This document shows, in pieces, positions 1 to 6,453 of a stretch of DNA of 7,428 nt. This DNA is from an uncultured bacterium (GTDB lineage Bacteria > Cyanobacteriota > Vampirovibrionia > Gastranaerophilales > Gastranaerophilaceae): the NCBI GenBank assembly GCA_948742005.1, contig CAPYQR010000077.1:242-7669 (forward strand), in the 5' to 3' direction. A program made the translations under genes and the position numbers. The notes under the pieces are model-generated. The model saw only the letters and a list, made by a program, of their open reading frames with translations, was not told the origin of the DNA and did no database searches. Numbering within the stretch: the first letter of the stretch is position 1; each line of letters starts with the position of its first letter.

Positions 1-538
1 GTAAAAACATCATAGAAAAATTATCATTCATTTTTTTCATTTTAGCAACATCGTTTGATAAAGTATTCCAGTTAATCTGTTTTGAAACATGTCCTTCGTT
101 TTCTAAATCGCCGATTACCACAATTCCGGGCGTATATCCTTCTTTTGTTAAGCCTTGCAAATAAGTGAACGATTTTGTTAAACCTTGACCGTATGCCGTT
201 CCAAACTCTTTCGGGTCGTATTGAGTAAATTTATCTAAAACTTTTCTGATTTCAGAACCTGCCTGCGGAGTACCTTCATAAATAATATAAGCATCCTCAG
301 ACACTCTTAAAATTTTAATATGATCCTCAGGGTCTAACATTGAACAAAACTGTCTTAATGCAAGTTTTTGTTCTGTTAAATTTTTCTGGTTAGATGCAGA
401 TGCATCAAGTACAAAAATAATTGCAGCTTTTTTAAAATCGTCGACCTTGATTTTTGAAATTCCAAAAATTCCTAAAATAATTACCAATAAAAAAACAGTT
501 GCAAATAATGCTAATTTAATCGTATTGTTGTTATTCAT
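1..538 (-). CDS. VWA-like (MIDAS motif) membrane-anchored protein, partial (3' end beyond left edge)
   Basis: An open frame runs on the minus strand from an ATG at 538-536 to the window edge without a stop, giving 179 visible residues. Residues 1-5 are Met plus four Asn. Residues 6-27 are hydrophobic (a TM anchor or uncleaved signal), and a soluble domain follows. That domain starts with a hydrophobic strand running into D45-A-S-A-S49, the DxSxS signature of a MIDAS metal site. T114 (in FGTAYG) and D144 (at the end of the strand IVVIGD) sit where a VWA fold supplies its remaining metal ligands. The family call is from these motifs only. Such proteins are usually Mg2+-dependent adhesion or assembly modules, here probably outside the cytoplasmic membrane. 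No strong ribosome-binding site is visible before the ATG. The gene is divergent from the 118-residue gene at 699, so the two are separate units. The missing C-terminus could hold further domains that would refine the role. Confidence 0.72.
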   Translation of the reverse strand, partial: MNNNNTIKLALFATVFLLVIILGIFGISKIKVDDFKKAAIIFVLDASASNQKNLTEQKLALRQFCSMLDPEDHIKILRVSEDAYIIYEGTPQAGSEIRKVLDKFTQYDPKEFGTAYGQGLTKSFTYLQGLTKEGYTPGIVVIGDLENEGHVSKQINWNTLSNDVAKMKKMNDNFSMMFL

Positions 539-698
539 AATACTATTAATTTCTCAAATTTTTTTAAAAAAGGAATCATACAAATAAATGAAATAAAAAA
601 TCAATCTAAAGTTTAATTACAAAGTTGAAAATTATAGTAAAATATAAATGAGAAAATAAAATTCACTTTTAATTAATCGGATAGAAATCAAGGGGAGT
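539..698. promoter_or_regulatory. Divergent intergenic region with weak promoter candidates
   Basis: This 160-bp AT-rich gap separates two divergent starts, so it should hold promoters in both directions. For the minus strand, ATTATA at 631-636 reads as TATAAT on the complement, but the -35 position above it is poor. For the plus strand, TTGAAA at 625-630 is followed by TATAAA at 643-648, a spacer of only 12 nt, which is too short for a normal sigma-70 site. I therefore see a probable promoter region but cannot assign exact boxes. The end of the region carries the CGGATAGAAAT element listed separately. Confidence 0.3.
678..688 (+). repeat. CGGATAGAAAT element, copy 1 (before the 118-aa gene)
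   Basis: This 11-mer ends 10 nt before the ATG at 699. The same 11-mer, plus one more matching base (C), occurs before fliP at 3452-3463, again just upstream of a start codon. Its role is unknown: it could be a leader or translation element, part of a promoter, or chance in AT-rich DNA. Confidence 0.45.
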
Positions 699-1055
699 AT
701 GTTAAATAATATTCAAAATAACACTTCAAATGAAATTGCGCAAAACGCAGCAGACCTAATTGCAGCATCAAAGACGCAATCACTTGAAGCAATCGGCAAA
801 AATGATTCATCAAAATATGATGATTATAATAAATATTTTATCGACCAATCAGATATTTCAAACACCGCCCTTGAAAAATATCAAAAAGAAGAAGATATCA
901 AGACTTTTTCAAAACTTTTGCTTCAAACTGATGAAAAAGAAGCTGTTTCAAGAGTCTTAGACGAGGTTTTTAACCAAAAATACGAAATTGAAAATGATGA
1001 ATTTCTTAACAATTTGCTAACCAATAAAGATTTTTTAAATGACATTTATAAATAA
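699..1055 (+). CDS. Hypothetical polar protein, 118 aa
   Basis: I do not recognise this protein. It is small and acidic, with no membrane segment and no cysteine. The first 30 or so residues are rich in Asn, Gln, Ser, Thr and Ala. The rest is predicted helical, rich in Lys, Glu and Asp, and ends in repeated Asn/Leu/Asp-rich stretches. The start is the only in-frame Met. A strong purine tract (AAGGGGAG, 690-697) precedes it, but the gap to the ATG is only about 1-3 nt, unusually tight for a Shine-Dalgarno site. Its last 17 bases overlap the start of the cysteine-cluster gene in another frame, which suggests a two-gene unit with coupled translation. A polar, Ser/Asn/Thr-rich N-terminus is common in type III export substrates, and an export apparatus lies 2.4 kb downstream, but that link is speculative. 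Confidence 0.7.
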   Translation: MLNNIQNNTSNEIAQNAADLIAASKTQSLEAIGKNDSSKYDDYNKYFIDQSDISNTALEKYQKEEDIKTFSKLLLQTDEKEAVSRVLDEVFNQKYEIENDEFLNNLLTNKDFLNDIYK

Positions 1056-1494
1056 AATCAAAAAATTCTACTATCAAAAAATCCTAAAAAAGCGCTATTT
1101 CAGATACGGTACATGTAAAATGTGCGGCTGTTGCTGCGAAAATATTTATGTAAGGCATAAAAACAAAGTAATTCAAACACAAGAAGAATTTGAACAAATC
1201 AAAAAAGAAGATGATTATTCTTTTTATCAACACATTGAAATAATTTCTAAAGATGATTTTGGACTTATTTTTGAATGCAGTAAGTTCGATAAAGAAAAAA
1301 GAATCTGCAAAGACCACAAAAATCGTCCTTCGATTTGTAGAAATTATCCGAGCGAAGAAATTTTTTCTTTTGGGGCGCAATTACAAGAAAACTGCGGATT
1401 TTATTTTGAACCCGTTGAAAAATTTGAAGAAGTTTTTAAAAAAACAATGAAAAAACCCGTTAAAAATTTTGAACAGATAATTGATTTAAAATAA
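1039..1494 (+). CDS. YkgJ-family cysteine-cluster (putative Zn/Fe-binding) protein
   Basis: The 151-residue protein has a short basic N-terminus, then the cluster C26-K-M-C29-G-C-C-C33, matching the CxxCGxCC core of the YkgJ (UPF0153) family. Further cysteines at 80, 90, 100 and 119 complete the usual set; C90 to C100 lies in a C-x9-C stretch containing the family-like NRPSICRNYP. These cysteines probably bind a zinc ion or an iron-sulfur cluster. The biochemical role of the family is not established. There is no membrane segment or signal peptide, so it is expected in the cytoplasm. The ATG at 1039 lies inside the upstream gene (17-bp overlap, different frame), has no clear ribosome-binding site of its own and is probably translationally coupled. 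The next in-frame Met lies within the cysteine cluster, which supports this start. Confidence 0.86.
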   Translation: MTFINKIKKFYYQKILKKRYFRYGTCKMCGCCCENIYVRHKNKVIQTQEEFEQIKKEDDYSFYQHIEIISKDDFGLIFECSKFDKEKRICKDHKNRPSICRNYPSEEIFSFGAQLQENCGFYFEPVEKFEEVFKKTMKKPVKNFEQIIDLK

Positions 1495-1524
1495 TCTTAA
1501 CGAAACTTTATAATTGTTCATATT

Positions 1525-1557
1525 TTGACATTCCACGCAAAATTTTTATATTATAAT
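1525..1557 (+). promoter_or_regulatory. Sigma-70-type promoter for accD (and possibly the downstream genes)
   Basis: A perfect -35 box TTGACA lies at 1525-1530. The -10 region is a run of overlapping candidates: TATATT at 1547-1552 (16-nt spacer), TATTAT at 1549-1554 (18-nt spacer) and TATAAT at 1552-1557 (21 nt, too far). It sits in the 94-bp gap between the cysteine-cluster gene and accD, about 35 nt before the accD start. It is the best promoter-like sequence in the window. Confidence 0.7.
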
Positions 1558-1574
1558 TTTATTATTAACTTGGC

Positions 1575-1580
1575 GAGGAA
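1575..1580 (+). promoter_or_regulatory. Ribosome-binding site of accD
   Basis: GAGGAA lies 8 nt before the ATG at 1589, a standard strength and spacing that fixes the accD start. Confidence 0.75.
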
Positions 1581-1588
1581 ATAACTAA

Positions 1589-2455
1589 ATGACTTTAACC
1601 GATTGGTTTAATAAAAGAAAAACCCAGCAGCTTGCTGCACGCGATAATGATGTTCATATTGATGATGCAATAGGAAAACTATGGACACTATGCTACAATT
1701 GCAATTCACAGCTTCCTAAAAAAGATTTGGAGCACAATTTAATGGTCTGCCCTAATTGCGATTATCATTTCAGAATCGGCGCAAGAAAAAGAATAGAACT
1801 AATTGCAGACCCTGATTCATTTGTTGAAATGTATGAAGAAATTGCTCCTTGTGACCCGTTAGAATTTTATGATACTCAAAGCTACAAAACACGGCAAAAA
1901 CAGGCAAAAAATAAGTCAGGATTAAATGATGCGGTTGTAGTCGGAACATGTAAGCTTGACGGTAAGAAAGCTGCAATTGCAGTCATGGATTTTGATTATA
2001 TGGGCGGGTCAATGGGTTCTGTTGTAGGTGAAAAAATTACGAGAATTCTTGAATACGCTCTTGAAAATAAACTCCCCTCAATTGTTTTCACTTCTTCCGG
2101 AGGTGCAAGGATGCAGGAGAGCGCTTTAAGTTTGATGCAGATGGCTAAAACAAGCTGCATTGTTGCGAAATTAAATGAAGCAAAATTATTATACATCACA
2201 GTTTTATGCGAACCCACATTTGGCGGAGTTACAGCATCATTTGGTACAATAGGCGATATAATAATTGCCGAAAAAGGAGCAAGAATCGGTTTTGCAGGAC
2301 GCCGCGTTATTGAACAGACAATAAGACAAAAACTTCCTGCTGATTTTCAAACAGCAGAATATCTTTTAAAATATGGTCAAATTGATTTTATTGTTGAACG
2401 TAAAGATATGAAAAACAAGTTGTCAAAATTAATCGAATTGCACACCAAAAAATAA
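1589..2455 (+). CDS. accD: Acetyl-CoA carboxylase carboxyltransferase subunit beta
   Basis: AccD pairs with AccA to form the cytoplasmic carboxyltransferase that moves the carboxyl group from carboxybiotin-BCCP to acetyl-CoA, giving malonyl-CoA for fatty acid synthesis. The 288 residues match the usual length. A WFNKRK start is followed by the N-terminal zinc ribbon: C35-x2-C38 and C54-x2-C57. The crotonase-like domain then shows SSGGARMQE (around 168-176), whose Gly-Gly backbone is expected to stabilise the CoA thioester enolate. Next come FGGVTASFGTIGD and the strongly conserved IGFAGRRVIEQT segment near residue 235. Only 16 nt separate it from accA, so the two subunits are almost certainly made together. 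The promoter at 1525 and a GAGGAA ribosome-binding site precede it. Family assignment is secure from the motifs. Confidence 0.97.
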   Translation: MTLTDWFNKRKTQQLAARDNDVHIDDAIGKLWTLCYNCNSQLPKKDLEHNLMVCPNCDYHFRIGARKRIELIADPDSFVEMYEEIAPCDPLEFYDTQSYKTRQKQAKNKSGLNDAVVVGTCKLDGKKAAIAVMDFDYMGGSMGSVVGEKITRILEYALENKLPSIVFTSSGGARMQESALSLMQMAKTSCIVAKLNEAKLLYITVLCEPTFGGVTASFGTIGDIIIAEKGARIGFAGRRVIEQTIRQKLPADFQTAEYLLKYGQIDFIVERKDMKNKLSKLIELHTKK

Positions 2456-2471
2456 AGGAATTCCTTAAATA

Positions 2472-3434
2472 ATGGACAAAAAAGTACAAATATTAGAATT
2501 TGAAAAACCAATATATAAAATTCAAGACAAAATTGACGAGCTTAAAAAAACCAGTCATGATACAAAAATTAATTATAATGATGAAATAAAAAAATTGGAA
2601 GAACAGACAAAAGTGTATAAAAAAGAACTTTACAAAAAACTGGAGCCGTATCAAAAGCTCCAAATCGCACGTCATCCGCAAAGACCAAATTTTATGGATT
2701 ATATCGGTTTAATGTGTGAAGATTTTATTGAATTTCATGGCGACAGACACGGGTATGACGACAAAGCGATAATGGGCGGGATTGCCAGTATTGACGGACA
2801 TCATGTTATGTTAATCGGAACAATGAAAGGTAAATCCACAAAAGAAAATCTTGAATGCAACTTTGGCATGCCCCAGCCGCAAGGATACCGTAAGGCATTA
2901 AGGCTTTTTGAACATGCCAATCGTTTTGATTTGCCAATCATTACCCTTGTTGATACAATGGGAGCGTATCCCGGTATGATGGCAGAAGAAACAGGGCAAG
3001 GCGAAGCTATTGCTGTGAATCTTCGAGAAATGGCAAAAATGGATGTACCAATCATTGCCGTAATTACGGGCGAAGGATGTTCAGGGGGCGCTTTGGGACT
3101 GGCTGTTGCAAACAAAGTAATGATTTTAGAACATGCTTATTATACCGTAATTTCACCCGAAGGATGTGCTTCAATATTATGGAAAGATGCTTCAATGGCG
3201 CGTGTTGCAACAGATGCACTTAAAATTACGGGCGAAGACCTTTTGAAATATAATATTGTTGACGAAGTAATAGAAGAACCGCTAGGCGGTGCGCATTACG
3301 ACATTGAACTTATGGCAAAAAATTTAAAAACATCTTTACTAAATTCTCTTGATGAATTTAAAAACATGAAACCAAAACAATTAAGAGAACAAAGGTATTC
3401 AAAATTTAGAAACATGGGGGTTTTTACTCAATAA
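2472..3434 (+). CDS. accA: Acetyl-CoA carboxylase carboxyltransferase subunit alpha
   Basis: AccA is the partner of AccD and supplies the biotin-binding half of the carboxyltransferase active site. The 320 residues are full length. The N-terminus has the family's LEFEKP (8-13), then a Lys/Glu-rich helical coiled segment (about 15-60), HPQRP (68-72) and FHGDRHG (88-94). NFGMPQPQGYRKALRL (130-145), EGCSGGAL (201-208) and SPEGCASILWKDA (228-240) are characteristic. Unusual points: the normally near-invariant DTPGAYPG reads DTMGAYPG (161-168), and the usual GHQKGR reads GTMKGK (116-121). The frame is intact, so this looks like lineage divergence rather than decay. An AAGGAA ribosome-binding site starts at the accD stop codon and lies about 11 nt before the ATG. 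fliP follows after 39 nt in the same direction, with no terminator seen. Confidence 0.96.
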   Translation: MDKKVQILEFEKPIYKIQDKIDELKKTSHDTKINYNDEIKKLEEQTKVYKKELYKKLEPYQKLQIARHPQRPNFMDYIGLMCEDFIEFHGDRHGYDDKAIMGGIASIDGHHVMLIGTMKGKSTKENLECNFGMPQPQGYRKALRLFEHANRFDLPIITLVDTMGAYPGMMAEETGQGEAIAVNLREMAKMDVPIIAVITGEGCSGGALGLAVANKVMILEHAYYTVISPEGCASILWKDASMARVATDALKITGEDLLKYNIVDEVIEEPLGGAHYDIELMAKNLKTSLLNSLDEFKNMKPKQLREQRYSKFRNMGVFTQ

Positions 3435-3451
3435 AAACAACCGAAACAAAC

Positions 3452-3473
3452 CGGATAGAAATCGGATAGAAAA
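3452..3473 (+). repeat. Tandem duplicate of the CGGATAGAAAW element directly before fliP (copies 2 and 3)
   Basis: Two adjacent 11-mers, CGGATAGAAAT (3452-3462) and CGGATAGAAAA (3463-3473), fill the sequence right up to the fliP ATG at 3474. They lie within the 39-bp accA-fliP gap. A third copy lies at 678-688. fliP has no canonical Shine-Dalgarno site; the GGATAG of the upstream copy is the nearest candidate at a workable distance, so the element may help translation. No evidence for a binding protein. Confidence 0.55.
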
Positions 3474-4229
3474 ATGATATCAAAAATTAAAAAATTATTG
3501 GGAGTATTTATATTATATTTATTTACAACGCTGACATCAAGCGCTGCAATAAGCTTTCCTAATATAAATATCGGCATGCAAAACGCAAATACAGCGCAAG
3601 AATTTACCCAAGGAGTTCAAGTTTTAATTCTTTTAACAATTTTAACTCTTGCACCAAGTATTGTTATTATGACAACAGCATTTATCAGAATCGTTATAGT
3701 TTTATCTTTGACGCGGCAGGCAATCGGTACAACAACCCTGCCCCCAAATCAGGTTTTGGTAGGTTTAGCGTTAATTTTAACATTTTTTGTAATGTCGCCA
3801 ACGCTTGCAAAAATTAACGACACCGCATATCAGCCCTACATGAAAAATTTAATAACCCAACAACAGGCACTTGATAACTCTTTAGTTCCTTTGCGGGATT
3901 TTATGTTCAAACAAACCCGCCAGGAAGAGTTGGCTCTTTTTGTTAAATTATCGAAAATCGAAAAACCAAAAACAAAAGAAGATGTTCCGACTTATGTCTT
4001 AATTCCGTCGTTTGTTTTATCCGAACTTAAAACTGCTTTTAAAATCGGCTTTATTATATTCTTGCCGTTTTTAGTAATTGATTTAGTGGTAGCATCTGTC
4101 CTTGTTTCAATGGGGATGATGTTTTTGCCGCCAACAACTATTGCAATGCCGTTTAAATTAATCATGTTCGTAATGGTTGACGGCTGGGCATTAATTACAA
4201 AATCGCTAATAGAGGGGTTTGTATCTTAG
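3474..4229 (+). CDS. fliP: Flagellar/type III export gate protein FliP
   Basis: FliP forms the pentameric core of the membrane export gate through which flagellar or type III substrates pass, together with FliQ and FliR. The length of 251 residues is typical. A signal peptide is visible: basic MISKIKK, hydrophobic core to about residue 21, then Ser/Ala residues near 22-27. Such a peptide is a feature of flagellar FliP rather than most injectisome SctR proteins. Membrane segments lie around 49-80, 93-112, 188-213 and 224-245. The C-terminal signature is clear: IPSFVLSELKTAFKIGF (177-193), then FLVIDLVVASVL, SMGMMFLPP (212-220) and VMVDGWAL. The usual three-methionine gasket (MMM before the PP) reads MMF here, with Phe217 in the third place. 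The start is supported by the signal peptide; fliQ follows after 9 nt. Confidence 0.97.
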   Translation: MISKIKKLLGVFILYLFTTLTSSAAISFPNINIGMQNANTAQEFTQGVQVLILLTILTLAPSIVIMTTAFIRIVIVLSLTRQAIGTTTLPPNQVLVGLALILTFFVMSPTLAKINDTAYQPYMKNLITQQQALDNSLVPLRDFMFKQTRQEELALFVKLSKIEKPKTKEDVPTYVLIPSFVLSELKTAFKIGFIIFLPFLVIDLVVASVLVSMGMMFLPPTTIAMPFKLIMFVMVDGWALITKSLIEGFVS

Positions 4230-4238
4230 GAATAAAAA

Positions 4239-4508
4239 ATGGATCAATCATTATTTTTAACAATATTTCAAAAAACAATTATGCTGACAATGATAATTGC
4301 AGCGCCGATTTTATTATCAGCAATTGTTGTCGGCTTAACAATAAGCATTATTCAATCTGTAACACAAATTCAAGAACAAACCCTGACTTTTGTTCCGAAA
4401 ATCTTTGCAGCATTGATTGTTCTTGTAATTGCCGCTCCGTGGATGGTTGATATTTTTACTTCAACCACAAAAGAAATGTTTGAATACATTAAAGTATTTA
4501 TCTCGTAA
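4239..4508 (+). CDS. fliQ: Flagellar/type III export gate protein FliQ
   Basis: FliQ is the small subunit present in several copies around the outside of the FliP-FliR core of the export gate. The 89-residue length and two-helix hairpin are exactly as expected: TM1 about residues 14-40 and TM2 about 53-75, linked by a polar loop. The loop contains the family hallmark SIIQSVTQIQEQTLTFVPK (about 36-54), where the Gln-rich turn and the TLTFVPK segment are conserved across FliQ/SctS. The ribosome-binding site TAGGAA (4227-4232) overlaps the fliP stop codon and lies 6 nt before the ATG, so translation of the two genes is tightly linked. Its place between fliP and fliR is the standard order. No anomaly seen. 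Confidence 0.96.
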   Translation: MDQSLFLTIFQKTIMLTMIIAAPILLSAIVVGLTISIIQSVTQIQEQTLTFVPKIFAALIVLVIAAPWMVDIFTSTTKEMFEYIKVFIS

Positions 4509-4529
4509 CACAAAATCTAATAAATAATC

Positions 4530-4536
4530 AGGAAAG
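4530..4536 (+). promoter_or_regulatory. Ribosome-binding site that decides the fliR TTG start
   Basis: AGGAAAG lies 5 nt before TTG at 4542-4544. No in-frame ATG or GTG with a comparable site lies near, and the next Met (residue 19) would remove the first membrane helix. This supports a TTG start. Confidence 0.7.
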
Positions 4537-4541
4537 AACAA

Positions 4542-5333
4542 TTGCAAAGTCCAAACTTATTAACTTTATTTTCACCAAATAACATAATAATTTTCATGCT
4601 TGTTTTTACAAGATTATCCGGATTATTTTCAAGTGCTCCGTTTTTTTCAACCGCTGCCATGCCTGCAATGACAAAAGCATGGTTTAGTGCTTGTGTTGCT
4701 TTTATTTTGTATCCTTTAATTATTGCAAACAAAAATTTTGCGCTTCCGCATAATGTTGCGGAATTTATAATTTTACTTGCAATTGAATTTTTTATTGGAT
4801 ATTTAATCGGTTTTGTGGCAAATTTAATAATAGAAGCAGCAAGGATGGTTGGAAATATTTTGTCAATTCAGATGGGTTTGTCAATTTCAGAAGCACTTGA
4901 CCCTGCAACAGGGATTAGTTCAAATATTTTATCGAGAATATACATTTATTTTGCAACATTAATTTTTATTTCAACAGGCGCTTGCAATATGCTTTTTTCA
5001 ATAGTTTATTCAAGCTTTAGTTCAATTCCTATGGGAATTTTTACAATTTTTAATTCAAACATGGTTCAATCAATGATACAATTGTTTTCATATCTTTTTA
5101 AAATCGCTTTTGGAATAGCCTTGCCTATTTTTGCAGTTTTATTAATATGTGATGTATTATTGGGATTAATGAGTAAAATGATGCCGCAGATGAATGTTTA
5201 TATGGTTGCAATTCCTATTAAAATTTATATCGGATTATTTTTAATAATAGCTTTTTTAAGCGCCGTTAATGTTTATCTGACAGGAGCAATGGAAAACTAT
5301 CTCGGGGCAATTTTTAACCTATTTACAAAATAA
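4542..5333 (+). CDS. fliR: Flagellar/type III export gate protein FliR
   Basis: FliR is the single-copy subunit that completes the FliP5-FliR1 helical core of the export gate. At 263 residues it has the usual length and is not fused to FlhB. Almost the whole chain is hydrophobic, with about six membrane-embedded segments. Family features in order: LVFTRLSGLFSSAPFFS near 20-36 followed by the conserved proline of AMPAM; EFFIGYLIGFVANLI (about 82-96) followed by the amphipathic AARMVGNILSIQMGLSISEALDPATG (about 99-124), whose Q-x-G-x2-I/M and D-P are typical; and a C-terminal DVLLGLMSKMMPQMNVYMVAIPIKI segment near 203-227. The start is TTG with a good ribosome-binding site, which may lower output of this one-copy subunit relative to FliP and FliQ (inference). 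It lies 33 nt after fliQ and 43 nt before flhB. Confidence 0.95.
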   Translation: MQSPNLLTLFSPNNIIIFMLVFTRLSGLFSSAPFFSTAAMPAMTKAWFSACVAFILYPLIIANKNFALPHNVAEFIILLAIEFFIGYLIGFVANLIIEAARMVGNILSIQMGLSISEALDPATGISSNILSRIYIYFATLIFISTGACNMLFSIVYSSFSSIPMGIFTIFNSNMVQSMIQLFSYLFKIAFGIALPIFAVLLICDVLLGLMSKMMPQMNVYMVAIPIKIYIGLFLIIAFLSAVNVYLTGAMENYLGAIFNLFTK

Positions 5334-5376
5334 AAAATCAAACCACAAAAAATCATCAAAAAGGTAACAAAAACAA

Positions 5377-6453
5377 ATGGCAAATGATCAAGCAGATAAA
5401 ACCGAAGAAGCCACCCCGCGGCGAAAGGAGAAAGAACGCGACAAGGGGCACATCTCAAAAAGCCATGACTTAACTTCATCTTTAGTTTTAACGGGAGGAT
5501 TAGGTCTTTTATTTGTAATGGGAAATAACATGCTTGAAAAAATGCGCTCAATGCTTGAAAATACTTTAGCAAATCTAAAACCTGACAATATCCCCGATAA
5601 CGATTTTGTTTTAATAACGGCACCGTTTTTTCAAGATTATTGTTCAATAACGCTTTTATTTTTTGCATTTTTAGCGTTAATTGCAATTTTTGTTTTAAGA
5701 TTACAAACAGGCGCATTATTTGCAAAAGAAGCGCTAAAGCCATCTTTTCAAAAATTAAGCCCTGCAAACGCTTTTAAAAAATTAATTGAAAACATCAATA
5801 TCTTTAAGCCAAAACAAATGGTTGAATTTATTAAATCAATAATCAAAGGTTTTGTTGTTACAATGGTAGGTTTAAAAATTATTATAAAGCACAAAAATGA
5901 CCTTTTAGGTTTAATCGGCGCAGACCCCTCGACAGGCTTTGTTACAATGGGTTCAATTATTTTTGAGCTGATTTTCAGCATTTGCGTTCTGCTTATCATT
6001 ATCGGTTTTTTAGATAAAAAATATCAAGATTGGGAATACAATAAGTCAATCAAAATGTCAAAACAAGAAGTCAAAGACGAGCGCAAAAACATCGATGGTG
6101 ATCCGAAAATAAAAGGCAAAATCCGTTCGTTCCAATTCCAAATATTACAGCAAAAAATGATGGCAAGCGTAAAAGAAGCCGATGTTGTCGTTGTGAACCC
6201 GACCCACTTTGCAGTTGCTTTAAAATATGACCCGCAAAAATACTCTGCCCCCCTTGTTGTTGCTAAAGGGGTTGATTTTATAGCTTTTAAAATCAGAGAA
6301 ATCGCCAAAAACAACAATGTCCCGATTATTGAAAACAAGCCGCTTGCGCGCAGCTTGTATAAATTAGTTCAGGTTAATGAATTAATTCCAGAGGAATTAT
6401 ATGTTGCTGTTGCCGAAATTCTACAATTTGTCTACAGCCAAAAGAATAAATAA
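5377..6453 (+). CDS. flhB: Flagellar/type III export switch protein FlhB
   Basis: FlhB wraps the FliPQR core and switches export from early (rod/hook) to late substrates after self-cleavage. Its 358 residues are full length. The polar N-terminus (DKTEEATPRRKEKERDKG, 7-24, then SKSHDLTSS) is diagnostic. Four membrane regions follow at about 35-50, 88-108, 152-170 and 191-211. The cytoplasmic linker has SKQEVKDE (228-235) and the conserved GDPKIKGKIR (241-250). The autocleavage motif N274-P-T-H277 is intact; cleavage is expected between N274 and P275. The C-terminal domain, with LKYDPQKYSAPLVVAKG and PIIENKPLARSLY, has the normal form. The ribosome-binding site is weak (AAGG at 5361, 12 nt away). 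The usual downstream neighbour flhA is absent: the next gene is convergent, 13 bp away. Flagellar identity is favoured over injectisome SctU by the FliP signal peptide, but the rest of the system is outside the window. Confidence 0.97.
   Translation: MANDQADKTEEATPRRKEKERDKGHISKSHDLTSSLVLTGGLGLLFVMGNNMLEKMRSMLENTLANLKPDNIPDNDFVLITAPFFQDYCSITLLFFAFLALIAIFVLRLQTGALFAKEALKPSFQKLSPANAFKKLIENINIFKPKQMVEFIKSIIKGFVVTMVGLKIIIKHKNDLLGLIGADPSTGFVTMGSIIFELIFSICVLLIIIGFLDKKYQDWEYNKSIKMSKQEVKDERKNIDGDPKIKGKIRSFQFQILQQKMMASVKEADVVVVNPTHFAVALKYDPQKYSAPLVVAKGVDFIAFKIREIAKNNNVPIIENKPLARSLYKLVQVNELIPEELYVAVAEILQFVYSQKNK

Noticed and set aside
1495..1524. Terminator after the cysteine-cluster gene
   Set aside because: No stem with G-C pairs followed by a T run is present between its stop codon and the accD promoter.
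2455..2466. Perfect 12-bp palindrome AAGGAATTCCTT between accD and accA
   Set aside because: About two palindromes of this length are expected by chance in a window of this size, it has no loop to form a hairpin, and its left half is simply the accA ribosome-binding site.
5297..5767. Minus-strand open frame of 156 codons across the fliR-flhB junction
   Set aside because: It overlaps the confidently identified fliR end and flhB start on the opposite strand and shows no family motif.
3474..6453. Injectisome (virulence type III secretion) identity for the FliP-FliQ-FliR-FlhB set
   Set aside because: The FliP signal peptide, the LPP and DGW motifs and the FlhB N-terminus look flagellar, and no needle, secretin or ATPase gene is visible. 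It cannot be fully excluded from this window.
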